Below, one piece after another: positions 1 through 7,974 of a DNA stretch of 36,956 nt. The position numbers and the translations under genes are program-made. The notes beneath the pieces were generated by a model. The model saw only the letters and a program-made list of their open reading frames with translations, made no database searches and was not told the origin of the DNA. Within the stretch, counting starts at the first letter, position 1; each line of letters opens with the position of its first letter. Origin of the DNA: Roseateles saccharophilus (lineage in GTDB: Bacteria; Pseudomonadota; Gammaproteobacteria; Burkholderiales; Burkholderiaceae_C); contig NZ_SMBU01000044.1 in NCBI RefSeq assembly GCF_004342485.1, positions 1-36,956 on the forward strand, given 5' to 3'.

Positions 1-209
1 CCCGCGATGACCGCGGCAGCGTTCTCACGAACGCCCCCAACGTTCCTGGGACATCAAGCCCTGGCAAGCCTCAGACAGCGACGGTCATAACACCTATGCC
101 GATGGGCTGCAGGGATCAACAGGCCCACCCATCCGGGGGGAAAACCGTGAGTTTGGGCACGGACGGCCATCCTGCCCACGCGCATGGGGGGTGCTCGCCC
201 CTCGAGCCT
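1..209. other. Left-edge non-coding stretch
   Basis: I see no convincing gene in this stretch. The open frames that cross it are antisense or out-of-frame extensions of the PEP-CTERM genes, and they show no recognisable domain. It probably holds the promoter region of the PEP-CTERM unit that starts at 280. No clear sigma-70 or sigma-54 promoter was recognised. Confidence 0.5.
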
Positions 210-226
210 CCCCCTAGAGTGCAGTC
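210..226 (+). promoter_or_regulatory. Motif shared with another PEP-CTERM upstream region
   Basis: The sequence CCCCCTAGAGTGCAGTC ends 53 bases before the start codon at 280. A near copy, CCCCCTAACTTGAAGTC, lies on the minus strand at 9415-9431, 41 bases before the PEP-CTERM gene that starts at 9373. Thirteen of 17 positions agree, and an AGC four to two bases upstream of the C-run is also shared. The location near a likely promoter suggests an activator site or a shared promoter element. That role is inferred from position and similarity only. Confidence 0.45.
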
Positions 227-279
227 CCAGAAGGCCCCGCCACTGGGGTTTGCCCGATAGAAAAGTCAGAAAGCCCGTC

Positions 280-774
280 ATGAAAGCCCTGTTTGCAGCC
301 GCAGCGATCGTCCTGGCCACCGGCGCTTCGGCCAATACGGTCAGCTTCAGCAACTACGGCCATCAGGACGGCACCGGTAACGGTCTGGTCTTTGACGACA
401 CCTACACGCTCGACCTCGCCAGCGACACCTGGGTCAGCGGCCTGCTGACCACCGCCACTTTGCTGGGCACCACCCCGGCCGTTGACATCAGTGGGGTCAA
501 GCTGAGCCGGATTGGCAGCAACGATGTGATCTGGGTCGAAACCCTGAACGTCAACTGGGACGTGGCCCCTGATGGCGTCGAGCAATGGGCCCTGGGCTCC
601 CAGCTGTTGAGCGCCGGCCAATGGCAGCTCGAGGTGCAGGGCACGTCCTACGCCGACAAGATCGGCAATGGCTACGCCGCCAATGTCGAACTGCCGGAGC
701 CGGGCAGCGTCGCCCTGGCCGCCCTGGCCCTGGCCGGTGCCGGCCTGGCCAGCATCCGCCGCCGCAAGGCCTGA
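280..774 (+). CDS. PEP-CTERM sorting domain protein (FxDxF-like)
   Basis: This is an exported protein of 164 residues with no known enzymatic role. Residues 1-19 form a signal peptide ending in ASA. The C terminus is a classic PEP-CTERM signal: Pro-Glu-Pro at 139-141, a hydrophobic Ala/Leu segment, then an Arg-rich tail. Such signals are processed by an exosortase/archaeosortase-type transpeptidase, usually in exopolysaccharide-producing Gram-negatives; no exosortase is encoded here. FDDTYTLDL near residue 45 resembles the FxDxF class of PEP-CTERM proteins. The frame is open from 184, but the start at 280 gives the signal peptide at the N terminus. The next PEP-CTERM gene follows after 27 bases, so the two are probably cotranscribed. 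Confidence 0.85.
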   Translation: MKALFAAAAIVLATGASANTVSFSNYGHQDGTGNGLVFDDTYTLDLASDTWVSGLLTTATLLGTTPAVDISGVKLSRIGSNDVIWVETLNVNWDVAPDGVEQWALGSQLLSAGQWQLEVQGTSYADKIGNGYAANVELPEPGSVALAALALAGAGLASIRRRKA

Positions 775-801
775 GCCCTCCGAACGCACCGGAAGACCGA
801 G

Positions 802-1488
802 ATGAAACACATCGCAGTTGCAGGCCTCTTCGCCGCTGGCATCCTGGCCGCCCAGGCCGCGGGGGCAGCGACCACGGTCAACATCAAGTGGCAGGGCCTG
901 GATACGTCGGGCACCAAGCTCAGCACGATGGACACCACCGTGTCGTCCACCACGCCGATCACCAGCAACTACGCGACCTCGGCGCTGAACTACACCAACC
1001 TCGATACCGGTTCGAGCTTCGTTGCCTATTGCGTCGAGCCCCTGCAGGGCAACGGGCGGGCCGGCATCGCTCGCGCCTACAGCGTCGAGAGCTTTGGCGG
1101 TGTGCAGGCCCAGCAGCTGCAAGGCCTGTTCTCCACGGCCTATGCCGGCCTGAGCACCTACAACGACAAGGCGGCCTTCCAGCTCGCCGTGTGGGAGATG
1201 GTCCTCGAGACCGGCTCCACGCTGGACGTGAACAGCGGCAGCTTCCATATCTCCAGCACCGACGCTGTCAGCACCCAGGTCGCCAGCGAGGCCAATTCCT
1301 TTCTGGCCCAGGCCCTGGCCTACACCGGCCCGGCCCGCTACACGCTGACCAAGCTGACCAATCCGCAGCTGCAGGACCTGATCACGGCCACGCCGCTGAG
1401 TGCCGTGCCCGAGCCCGAGAGCTATGCGCTGTTCCTCGGCGGCCTGGGTATCGTTGGCCTGCTGGTGCGCCGCCGCCTGCCGCGCTGA
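802..1488 (+). CDS. PEP-CTERM protein with thioester-domain-like signature
   Basis: This is an exported protein of 228 residues. It has a signal peptide (about residues 1-22, ending GAA or AGA-like) and a C-terminal VPEPES signal, transmembrane stretch and RRR tail. The single cysteine, Cys77, lies in YCVE, and Gln127 lies in FQLAVW. In Gram-positive thioester domains (TED/TQXA), a Cys in a YC-hydrophobic-acidic motif and a Gln in a QxA-hydrophobic-Trp motif join to form an internal Cys-Gln thioester used for covalent surface attachment. The match is in short motifs only, so the bond is an inference. The gene is the second of a probable two-gene unit and is followed by a strong terminator. 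It could also be a structural matrix protein without the bond. Confidence 0.85.
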   Translation: MKHIAVAGLFAAGILAAQAAGAATTVNIKWQGLDTSGTKLSTMDTTVSSTTPITSNYATSALNYTNLDTGSSFVAYCVEPLQGNGRAGIARAYSVESFGGVQAQQLQGLFSTAYAGLSTYNDKAAFQLAVWEMVLETGSTLDVNSGSFHISSTDAVSTQVASEANSFLAQALAYTGPARYTLTKLTNPQLQDLITATPLSAVPEPESYALFLGGLGIVGLLVRRRLPR

Positions 1489-1505
1489 ACGCGCCGCAAG
1501 CCCTG

Positions 1506-1536
1506 CAAAGGCTCCTTCGGGAGCCTTTGTCGTTTT
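1506..1536 (+). terminator. Intrinsic terminator
   Basis: A perfect 10-bp stem (CAAAGGCTCC with GGAGCCTTTG) closes on a TTCG tetraloop and is followed by TCGTTTT. It begins 17 bases after the stop codon of the second PEP-CTERM gene and ends that transcription unit before argJ. Confidence 0.9.
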
Positions 1537-1582
1537 AGCTTCTTAAAATCCGCGCGCTTTCCCCGACTCCTTCCAGCGCGCC

Positions 1583-2812
1583 ATGCCCGTCAATCTTTCC
1601 GCCCCCGATCCCGCCAACCTCCTGCCCGTGCCGGGCGTGCGCCTCGGCGTGACGATGGCGGGCGTGCGCAAGGCCAACCGGCGCGACCTCAGCGTCATCG
1701 CGCTGGACGAGGGCGCGGCCGTGGCTGGCGTGTTCACGAGCAATCGCTTCTGCGCCGCCCCTGTGCAGGTCTGCCGTGAGCACCTGGCCGGCGGCTCGGC
1801 CATCCGCGCACTGCTCATCAACACCGGCAATGCCAACGCCGGCACCGGCGCCGACGGCCTGGCGCGAGCGCGCGAGACCTGCCAGGCCCTCGCCGGCCTG
1901 ATCGGCTGCGCGCCCGCGCAGGTGCTGCCCTTCTCCACCGGCGTCATCATGGAGACGCTGCCGGTGGACCGCATCGCCGCCGGCCTGCCCGCGGCGCTGG
2001 CCGCGCTGCGCGACGACGGCTGGGGCGAGGCGGCCCTGGGCATCATGACGACGGACACGGTGCCTAAGGCCGCGTCGCGCCGCATCAAGATCGGCGGTGT
2101 GCCGGTCACGCTGTCGGGCATCTCCAAGGGCGCCGGCATGATCCGGCCGAACATGGCCACGATGCTGGGCTTCGTCGCGACGGACGCCAATATCGCGCCG
2201 ACCCTGCTGCAGCCGCTGGTGAAGGCCGCCGCCGACGCGTCCTTCAACCGCATCACCATCGATGGCGACACGTCGACCAACGACTGCTTCATGCTGATCG
2301 CGTCGCGCCGTGCCGCGCATGCCGAGATCACGTCGCTGGACAGCGCCGACGCGAAGACGCTGCGCGAGGCCCTGGTCTCGTTGGCCCAGGAACTGGCCCA
2401 GGCCATCGTGCGCGACGGCGAGGGTGCGACCAAGTTCATCACCATCACCGTCGAGGGCGGCCGCGACGAGGCCGAGTGCAAGCTCGCGGCCTATGCCATC
2501 GCCCACTCGCCGCTGGTCAAGACGGCCTTCTTCGCCAGCGACCCCAACCTGGGCCGCATCCTGGCCGCCGTCGGCTATGCCGGCATTGCCGACCTCGACC
2601 AGGGCCTGATCGACCTGCACCTGGACGATGTGCATGTCGTCACCCGGGGCGGCCGCCGCCCCGAGTACCGCGAGGAGGACGGCCAGCGCGTGATGAAGCA
2701 GGCCGAGATCACGATACGCATCGGCCTGAACCGCGGCGCGGCCAGCGCGACGGTCTGGACCTGCGATCTCAGCCACGACTACGTCAGCATCAACGCCGAT
2801 TACCGCAGCTAA
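1583..2812 (+). CDS. argJ: Bifunctional ornithine acetyltransferase / N-acetylglutamate synthase
   Basis: ArgJ transfers the acetyl group from N-acetylornithine to glutamate in arginine biosynthesis, and many members also use acetyl-CoA. The protein is 409 residues, the usual family length. The oxyanion-region motif PFSTG is at 116-120. The self-cleavage region [16 protein letters not shown] is at 182-197, and the precursor is expected to break before the nucleophile Thr193 to give alpha and beta chains. The C terminus ends in NADYRS, typical of the family. It stands alone: a terminator precedes it and an unrelated peptidase follows after 122 bases. Whether it is mono- or bifunctional cannot be read from the sequence. 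Confidence 0.96.
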   Translation: MPVNLSAPDPANLLPVPGVRLGVTMAGVRKANRRDLSVIALDEGAAVAGVFTSNRFCAAPVQVCREHLAGGSAIRALLINTGNANAGTGADGLARARETCQALAGLIGCAPAQVLPFSTGVIMETLPVDRIAAGLPAALAALRDDGWGEAALGIMTTDTVPKAASRRIKIGGVPVTLSGISKGAGMIRPNMATMLGFVATDANIAPTLLQPLVKAAADASFNRITIDGDTSTNDCFMLIASRRAAHAEITSLDSADAKTLREALVSLAQELAQAIVRDGEGATKFITITVEGGRDEAECKLAAYAIAHSPLVKTAFFASDPNLGRILAAVGYAGIADLDQGLIDLHLDDVHVVTRGGRRPEYREEDGQRVMKQAEITIRIGLNRGAASATVWTCDLSHDYVSINADYRS

Positions 2813-2830
2813 GTTCAAGGGTGGCAGCGA

Positions 2831-2846
2831 AAAACCTGCGGGTTTT
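2831..2846 (+). terminator. Weak terminator-like hairpin after argJ
   Basis: A 6-bp stem (AAAACC with GGTTTT) with loop TGCG lies 18 bases after the argJ stop. Its T-run is part of the stem and is followed by CTCTGT. It is weak for an intrinsic terminator; partial readthrough into the peptidase gene is possible. Confidence 0.3.
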
Positions 2847-2934
2847 CTCTGTCAGGACTTCATCGCATGACCATCGGCGCCCGCCAGGGGCGGCGCCGAG
2901 AATCCGCGGCTTCCCGAATCCAGGATCAAGCCTG

Positions 2935-5061
2935 ATGAAGCTCACCCTGTCCGCCCTTGCCATCGCCGCCGTGCTCGCCACCCCTGCCCAGGCCCAAGGC
3001 CTCAGCTACCCCGCCACGCGCAAGGTCGACCAGGTCGACGGCTACCACGACACCGCCGTCGCCGACCCCTATCGCTGGCTGGAAGACGACAACAGCGCCG
3101 ACACCAAGGCCTGGGTCGCGCAGCAGAACGAGGTCACGGACAAGTTTCTCGCCGCCATGCCGCAGCGGCTGCCGGTGCGGCACATCTATACCGAGCTCTA
3201 CAACTTCGAGCGCTTCGGCATTCCCTTCCACGAGGGCGGTCGCTATTTCTGGAGCCGTAACGACGGCCTGCAGCAGCAGAACGTGCTCTACACGGCCAGG
3301 ACGCTGAAGGACACGCCGCAGGTTGCGCTGGACCCCAACGCCCTCAGCAAGGACGGTACCGTGGCGCTGAGCGGCGTGGTGCCCTCGCGCGACGGCAAGT
3401 TGCTGGCCTATGGCGTGGCCGGCGCAGGGTCCGACTGGCAGGTCTGGAAGGTGCGCGACCTCGCCACCGGCCAGGACCTTGCCGACCGCATCGACTGGGT
3501 CAAGTTCAGCAGCGCGGCCTGGACGGCAGACGGCAAGGGCTTCTTCTACGCCCGCTACGACGCCCCCAAGGAAGGTGATGCCCTCAAGGGCGCGAACTAC
3601 TTCCAGAAGCTCTACTACCACCGCCTCGGCACCGCTCAGGCGGATGACGTGCTCGTCACCGAGAACCGCGACGACAAGGAGTGGGGCTTCGGCGCCGAGG
3701 TGTCGGACGACGGCCAACTGTTGCTCGTCACCGTCTGGAAGAGCGCCGGCAGCAAGAACGGCCTGATGGTGCTGCCCCTGCCCAAGGGGGCGTTCGCCGG
3801 CGGCAAGCCCCAGCCCGTCACGCTGGACTTCGACGCCCAGTACAACCCCGTCGCCGTCGTGGGCGGCAAGCTCATCGTCAAGACCGACAAGGACGCGCCG
3901 CGCGGACGCCTCGTCGCCATCGACCTGAGGCATCCCGCGCCCGCCGGCTGGAAGACGCTGGTCGCCGAGGGCCCGGACGCGATGACCGGCGCCTCGGCCG
4001 TCGGCGGGCGCTTTCTGCTGAGCTATCTGCATGACGCGGCGACCCTGGTGCGCGTGCATGGCGCCGACGGCAAGCGCCTGTCCGAGGTGGCCCTGCCCGG
4101 CATCGGCACGGCCAGCGGCTTCGGCGGCCGCTGGGACGAAAGGGAAACCTTCTTCAGCTACACCAGCCTCACCAACCCGGCCGAGATCCATCGCTACGAC
4201 CTCAAGACCGGCAGGATCGAATTGTTCAAGCGCCCGAAGACGGCCTTCAATCCCGACGAGTTCGAGACCCGCCGCGAATTCGTCACCAGCAAGGACGGCA
4301 CCCGCTTCCCCATCTTCATCGCCGCGAGGAAGGGCCTGAAGTTCGACGGCAGCAACCCGACGCTGCTCTACGGCTACGGTGGCTTCGACATCTCCATCAC
4401 GCCGGCCTACAACGTCACCGCGGCCACCTGGCTGAAGATGGGCGGCGTCTACGTCATCGCCTCCGTCCGCGGCGGCGGCGAGTACGGCTCGGCCTGGCAC
4501 GAGGCCGGCACCAAGCTGAAGAAGCAGAACGTCTTCGACGACTTCATCGCCGCCGGCGAGTGGCTGGTTAGAACCAAGGTCGCCAGCCCGGCGACGCTGG
4601 CCATCAACGGCGGCAGCAACGGCGGCCTGCTGATCGGCGCCGTCACCAACCAGCGCCCCGACCTGTTCGCCGCGGCCGTGCCCCAGGTCGGCGTGATGGA
4701 CATGCTGCGCTACCAGAACTTCACGATCGGCTGGGCCTGGGCCACCGACTACGGCACCAGCGACGATGCCGCGATGTTCAGGGCGTTGTACGCCTACTCG
4801 CCGCTGCACAACATCAGGAGCGGCGTGAAATATCCGGCCGTGCTGATCACCACCGGCGACCACGACGACCGCGTCGTGCCGGCGCACAGCTTCAAGTACG
4901 CCGCCACGCTGCAGGCCGCCGACACCGGTCCGGCGCCCAAGCTGATCCGCATCGAGACCAATGCCGGCCACGGTGCCGGCAAGCCGACGTCCAAGATCAT
5001 CGAGGAGCGCGGCGACATCCTCGCCTTCATCGCCAACACGATGCACCTGGAAGTGAAGTGA
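2935..5061 (+). CDS. Exported prolyl oligopeptidase family protein (S9A)
   Basis: A serine peptidase of 708 residues that should cleave short peptides after proline. It has a signal peptide of about 20 residues ending in AQA, so it acts in the periplasm. The N-terminal half is the seven-bladed propeller that restricts substrate size. The C-terminal alpha/beta-hydrolase carries the nucleophile Ser561 in GGSNGG, the HDDRVVP motif at 643-649 with the acid, and His679 in NAGHG. The order and spacing match S9A enzymes. The start at 2935 is chosen because it opens directly on the signal peptide; the upstream open frame overlaps argJ and is spurious. The GNAT gene overlaps its end by four bases (GTGA), so translation is probably coupled. 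Confidence 0.95.
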   Translation: MKLTLSALAIAAVLATPAQAQGLSYPATRKVDQVDGYHDTAVADPYRWLEDDNSADTKAWVAQQNEVTDKFLAAMPQRLPVRHIYTELYNFERFGIPFHEGGRYFWSRNDGLQQQNVLYTARTLKDTPQVALDPNALSKDGTVALSGVVPSRDGKLLAYGVAGAGSDWQVWKVRDLATGQDLADRIDWVKFSSAAWTADGKGFFYARYDAPKEGDALKGANYFQKLYYHRLGTAQADDVLVTENRDDKEWGFGAEVSDDGQLLLVTVWKSAGSKNGLMVLPLPKGAFAGGKPQPVTLDFDAQYNPVAVVGGKLIVKTDKDAPRGRLVAIDLRHPAPAGWKTLVAEGPDAMTGASAVGGRFLLSYLHDAATLVRVHGADGKRLSEVALPGIGTASGFGGRWDERETFFSYTSLTNPAEIHRYDLKTGRIELFKRPKTAFNPDEFETRREFVTSKDGTRFPIFIAARKGLKFDGSNPTLLYGYGGFDISITPAYNVTAATWLKMGGVYVIASVRGGGEYGSAWHEAGTKLKKQNVFDDFIAAGEWLVRTKVASPATLAINGGSNGGLLIGAVTNQRPDLFAAAVPQVGVMDMLRYQNFTIGWAWATDYGTSDDAAMFRALYAYSPLHNIRSGVKYPAVLITTGDHDDRVVPAHSFKYAATLQAADTGPAPKLIRIETNAGHGAGKPTSKIIEERGDILAFIANTMHLEVK

Positions 5062-5504
5062 CGGCCGCGAGCGCGCTCCGCGATCTGGGCTTCGCCGATG
5101 TCGACGCCCTGCTGGTCCTCTACCGGCACCTGAACGCGGGCGACGCGCCGCCGCCACCCGAGGCGGCGCGAGCCGTGTTCGGCCACCCCGGCCTGCGCCA
5201 CTTCGGCCTGTTCGACGGGGAGGCGCTGATCGCGAGTTGCAACCTCGCCGTCATTCCGAACCTGACGCGCGGTGGGCGCAGCTATGGCGTCATCGAGAAC
5301 GTTGTCACCCATGCCGATCATCGCGGCCGGGGCCACGGCCAGGCCGTCATCCGGCATGCCATCGCGCAGGCCTGGGCCGCGGGCGCCTACAAGGTCGTGC
5401 TGACGACGAGCCGCAAGGACCCGGCCGTCTGGGCCTTCTACGAGAGCTGCGGCTTCGACAGCGGCGACAAGCGCGCCTTCGTCATCCGCCGGCCCGCGGT
5501 CTGA
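5058..5504 (+). CDS. GNAT family N-acetyltransferase
   Basis: This is a 148-residue acetyl-CoA-dependent acyltransferase of unknown substrate. The acetyl-CoA binding motif A is visible as VVTHADHRGRGHGQA (about residues 76-90), with the R/Q-x-x-G-x-G pyrophosphate loop as RGRGHG. The C-terminal AFYESCGF (about 125-132) is the usual motif B. The GTG start overlaps the stop of the peptidase gene as GTGA. It ends one base from the convergent SPOR-like gene. Substrates could be small amines, amino acids or antibiotics; nothing in the sequence decides. Confidence 0.88.
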   Translation: MTAASALRDLGFADVDALLVLYRHLNAGDAPPPPEAARAVFGHPGLRHFGLFDGEALIASCNLAVIPNLTRGGRSYGVIENVVTHADHRGRGHGQAVIRHAIAQAWAAGAYKVVLTTSRKDPAVWAFYESCGFDSGDKRAFVIRRPAV

Positions 5505-5505
5505 A

Positions 5506-6768
5506 TCAGAAGTTCACGGCCTTGGTCTTCATGCCGCGCGCCACCAGCGTCGCGTTGATGAGCTGAGCCTGCTCGCGGCTCGGGAAGGGCCAGATGGTGG
5601 CGCGCCAGCCTTCGGGCGTCTGGATGACGTCAGCCTGCAGCGCATCCGGGTTGCTGTACACGCCGACGAGGCCGGCCTTCATCTTCTTCAGCAGCGCCTC
5701 GGCGTCGGCCTTGCTGCCCGCAGGGCCGACGAGGGCGACGACGGTCTGGCCCGGCGCCGCGGCCATGCGTTCCAGGCGCGGGTCGGCGGGCTCGGGCATC
5801 TTCGCCGCGTCGGGTGTTGTCTCGGCGCTTTTTTCGGCGCTCTTCCCGGGGCTTTTTTCCGCGGCCTTGTCCGCCGGTGCGGAGGCGGGCTTGCTCGACA
5901 GCAGCGGGGGCCGTGCAATGCCGTCCGACCTTCGTACGAGGTGGGGCCGGATGTCGGGCTGCGAGGCGGCTGAAGCTTCGGCCTCGGGCGCACGGGCAGC
6001 GGCCTCGCTGGCCGACGCGGGGGTGGATGCGGCTTCGGCCGATGAGGCCGGCAAGGCGGGAGGCTGTATGGCGGAGGCCGGTGCTGGTGCTTGCGAGGAG
6101 GCCGCGGCAGCCGGCGGCTCGACCTGGGCCGGCGCCTCATGGCGCGGCCACAGCGCCCAGGCCAGGCCCGCGGCCAACAGGGCCGCCACGCCAGCCGCCA
6201 GCCCCAGGCGCAGCGGGTCCCAGATGCGCCGGCCGATGACCTGGGACGGAATGCCGCGCCCCGTCAGCACGCGGCTGCGGCCGCGGCCGGCGTCGATGCC
6301 GGCGCTCATCAGATAGAGCTCGAAGGGCCAGCCGCCATGCGCGCCGGCCAGCGTCTCGTCGATGACGATGACGCGCCAGGGGCGGGTCTCGGGCGTCGCG
6401 GGCGGTTCGGCAAAACCGTGGGCCAGCGCGAAGCGCTCGATGCGCGCCGGACTCAGGCCGGGCAGAAACTTCTCGTTGAAGGCCCGCCACTGCGTGCGCG
6501 CTTGCCGGCGCAGCTTCAGCCGCCGAGCCAGCCCCGCCGCGCGCTGCACGAGCACGGACCAGCGCGACTGTGGCGGATGCTCGTGCATCGCGTCGAAGGC
6601 GCTGACGACATCGGTCAGCACTGGCTCGACGACACCGCCGGCCTGGGCGCTCGCGCGCACGAAGGGCAGCGCGACGACGCCGATGGTGTGCACGTCGTCC
6701 GCGGCGATGCGCCGCGCCAGCGGGTGGCGGTTGTGCCAGTCGACGATCTGTTCAGCCAGGCGCTCCAT
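5506..6768 (-). CDS. Single-pass membrane protein with C-terminal SPOR-like domain
   Basis: This protein of 420 residues has three parts. Residues 1-185 form a soluble cytoplasmic region that I do not recognise. Residues about 187-207 form one transmembrane helix. A long Ala/Pro/Ser-rich and then Lys/Glu-rich linker leads to a C-terminal domain of about 75 residues (345-420) that looks like a SPOR domain: a repeated beta-alpha-beta pattern with VALVGP, then VGVYSNPDA and ATIWPFPSREQAQ. SPOR domains bind denuded peptidoglycan glycan strands, often at the septum. A role in envelope or cell-division functions is therefore plausible but unproven. It lies 58 bases after the esterase gene on the same strand. 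Confidence 0.7.
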   Translation of the reverse strand: MERLAEQIVDWHNRHPLARRIAADDVHTIGVVALPFVRASAQAGGVVEPVLTDVVSAFDAMHEHPPQSRWSVLVQRAAGLARRLKLRRQARTQWRAFNEKFLPGLSPARIERFALAHGFAEPPATPETRPWRVIVIDETLAGAHGGWPFELYLMSAGIDAGRGRSRVLTGRGIPSQVIGRRIWDPLRLGLAAGVAALLAAGLAWALWPRHEAPAQVEPPAAAASSQAPAPASAIQPPALPASSAEAASTPASASEAAARAPEAEASAASQPDIRPHLVRRSDGIARPPLLSSKPASAPADKAAEKSPGKSAEKSAETTPDAAKMPEPADPRLERMAAAPGQTVVALVGPAGSKADAEALLKKMKAGLVGVYSNPDALQADVIQTPEGWRATIWPFPSREQAQLINATLVARGMKTKAVNF

Positions 6769-6826
6769 GACTTGTCGATCTTGCCCGGCCCGCCCTGGCG
6801 CCGGTGGTGGAAACAGAGCCTCTAAC

Positions 6827-7486
6827 TCAGCCCAGTTGCTTCAGCAGCCAGGCGTTCAGGTCCTGGATCTCTTCCATGCAGACCGAGTGCGGCATCGGGT
6901 AGTCGTGCCACTCGACCTCGTGGCCCAGCGCGCGCAGCGCGTCGCGGCTGGCCGTGCCGCGGGCCGGCACGACGACCTGGTCCTGCGTGCCGTGGGCCAT
7001 GAAGATGGGCAGGCCGGCATTGGCCGCCGATCGCTCGGCCGCCGTCGTCGCGGCCAGCGGCAGATAACCCGACAGTCCGACGGCGCCGGCCAGGCGCTCG
7101 GGGTAGCGCAGCGCCGTCATCAACGCCATCGCGCAGCCCTGCGAGAAGCCCATCAGCACGATGCGCCCGGCCGCCACGCCACGCCGGCGCTCACTGTCGA
7201 CGAGGGCGGCGATGGCGGCCTGCGACTCGCGCAGCCCGGCTTCGTCTTCGCGGCGCACGAGGTCGGTGCCGAGGATGTCGTACCAGGCCCGCATCACATA
7301 GCCGCCGTTGATCGTCACCGGCCGCTCGGGCGCATGCGGGAACACATAGCGCACGGCGCCCAGGGCCCGCAGGTCCAGCTCGCCGCAGATGGGCACGAAG
7401 TCGTGCCCGTCGGCGCCCAGGCCGTGCAGCACGATGATCGTCGTGCTGGGGTTGGGGCCGGTCTCGATCTCGTGGGTTTCAAGCAT
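6827..7486 (-). CDS. Carboxylesterase / phospholipase-type alpha/beta-hydrolase
   Basis: This is a 219-residue serine hydrolase of the bacterial carboxylesterase II (acyl-protein thioesterase-like, Abhydrolase_2) family. It acts on short-chain esters in the cytoplasm, as there is no signal peptide. Visible features are HGLGADGHDF (21-30, oxyanion loop), the nucleophile Ser115 in GFSQG, Asp169 in GTQD and His200 in MPHSV, all at normal spacing. The ATG at 7486 lies inside the end of the upstream GNAT gene (8-base overlap). That start puts the first beta strand at the right distance from the N terminus; an open frame runs further upstream but lies within the GNAT gene. Confidence 0.92.
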   Translation of the reverse strand: MLETHEIETGPNPSTTIIVLHGLGADGHDFVPICGELDLRALGAVRYVFPHAPERPVTINGGYVMRAWYDILGTDLVRREDEAGLRESQAAIAALVDSERRRGVAAGRIVLMGFSQGCAMALMTALRYPERLAGAVGLSGYLPLAATTAAERSAANAGLPIFMAHGTQDQVVVPARGTASRDALRALGHEVEWHDYPMPHSVCMEEIQDLNAWLLKQLG

Positions 7487-7922
7487 GGCGGGTGGTCCAG
7501 TCTGTGGCGAACAGCTCGAAGCGGCGCTCGCCATGGTCGTCGATATGCAGCGGGCGCCAGCCCGCGCGGCGGTAGAAGGCATCGGCGCGTGAGCCGGGCT
7601 GGGTGCCCAGGCTCAGCCGCGGCAGGCCGGTGGCGAACAGCCAGTCCACCATCGCGTCGTGCAGCGCGCGGCCGTGGCCCTGGCCCGCGCGGGCCGGGTC
7701 GACGAACATCGCCCAGATGTTGCCGTCACGGGCGTCGCCGATGGAGAAGCCCGCGATGTGGCCGGGTGCCAGCTCGACGACCCAGCCGCGGCCGAAGCCC
7801 TCCAGGTAGGCGTGCAGTTCGTCGTCCAGGATGCGGCCCGGCGTCAGCGTGTTCTCGGTGACGGCGTAGCGCACGCGCCAGATCTCGGCGGTGTCGTCAC
7901 GGGTGGCGATTCGAAGCGTCAT
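7479..7922 (-). CDS. GNAT family N-acetyltransferase
   Basis: This is a 147-residue acetyltransferase of unknown substrate. The motif-A region reads FVDPARAGQGHGRAL (about 78-92), with the QGHG pyrophosphate loop. A GTQPGSRADAFYRRAGW stretch (about 109-125) forms the second half of the fold. The start at 7922 gives an N terminus (MTLRIATRD) typical of the family; an upstream ATG at 7976 would add 18 poorly conserved residues and overlap the divergent gene. Its end overlaps the start of the esterase gene by eight bases, so the two are probably cotranscribed and translationally coupled. Confidence 0.88.
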   Translation of the reverse strand: MTLRIATRDDTAEIWRVRYAVTENTLTPGRILDDELHAYLEGFGRGWVVELAPGHIAGFSIGDARDGNIWAMFVDPARAGQGHGRALHDAMVDWLFATGLPRLSLGTQPGSRADAFYRRAGWRPLHIDDHGERRFELFATDWTTRHA

Positions 7923-7974
7923 GGCGTCATTGTCGCGACAGCGGCGCGGCGGTTCGCCCTTCATCATTCGGGCC

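Noticed and set aside
1-209. Possible c-di-GMP-type riboswitch or sigma-54 promoter before the first PEP-CTERM gene
   Set aside because: Fragments such as a GGGGGAAAACC stretch and a GGCAC were considered, but neither the riboswitch core nor the -24/-12 spacing could be met.
2926-5157. Long minus-strand open frame (743 codons) opposite the prolyl oligopeptidase gene
   Set aside because: Its translation is low-complexity Arg/Gly/Val/Ala/Asp-rich with no domain, as expected of the antisense of a high-GC gene. The plus strand has a full catalytic triad and signal peptide.
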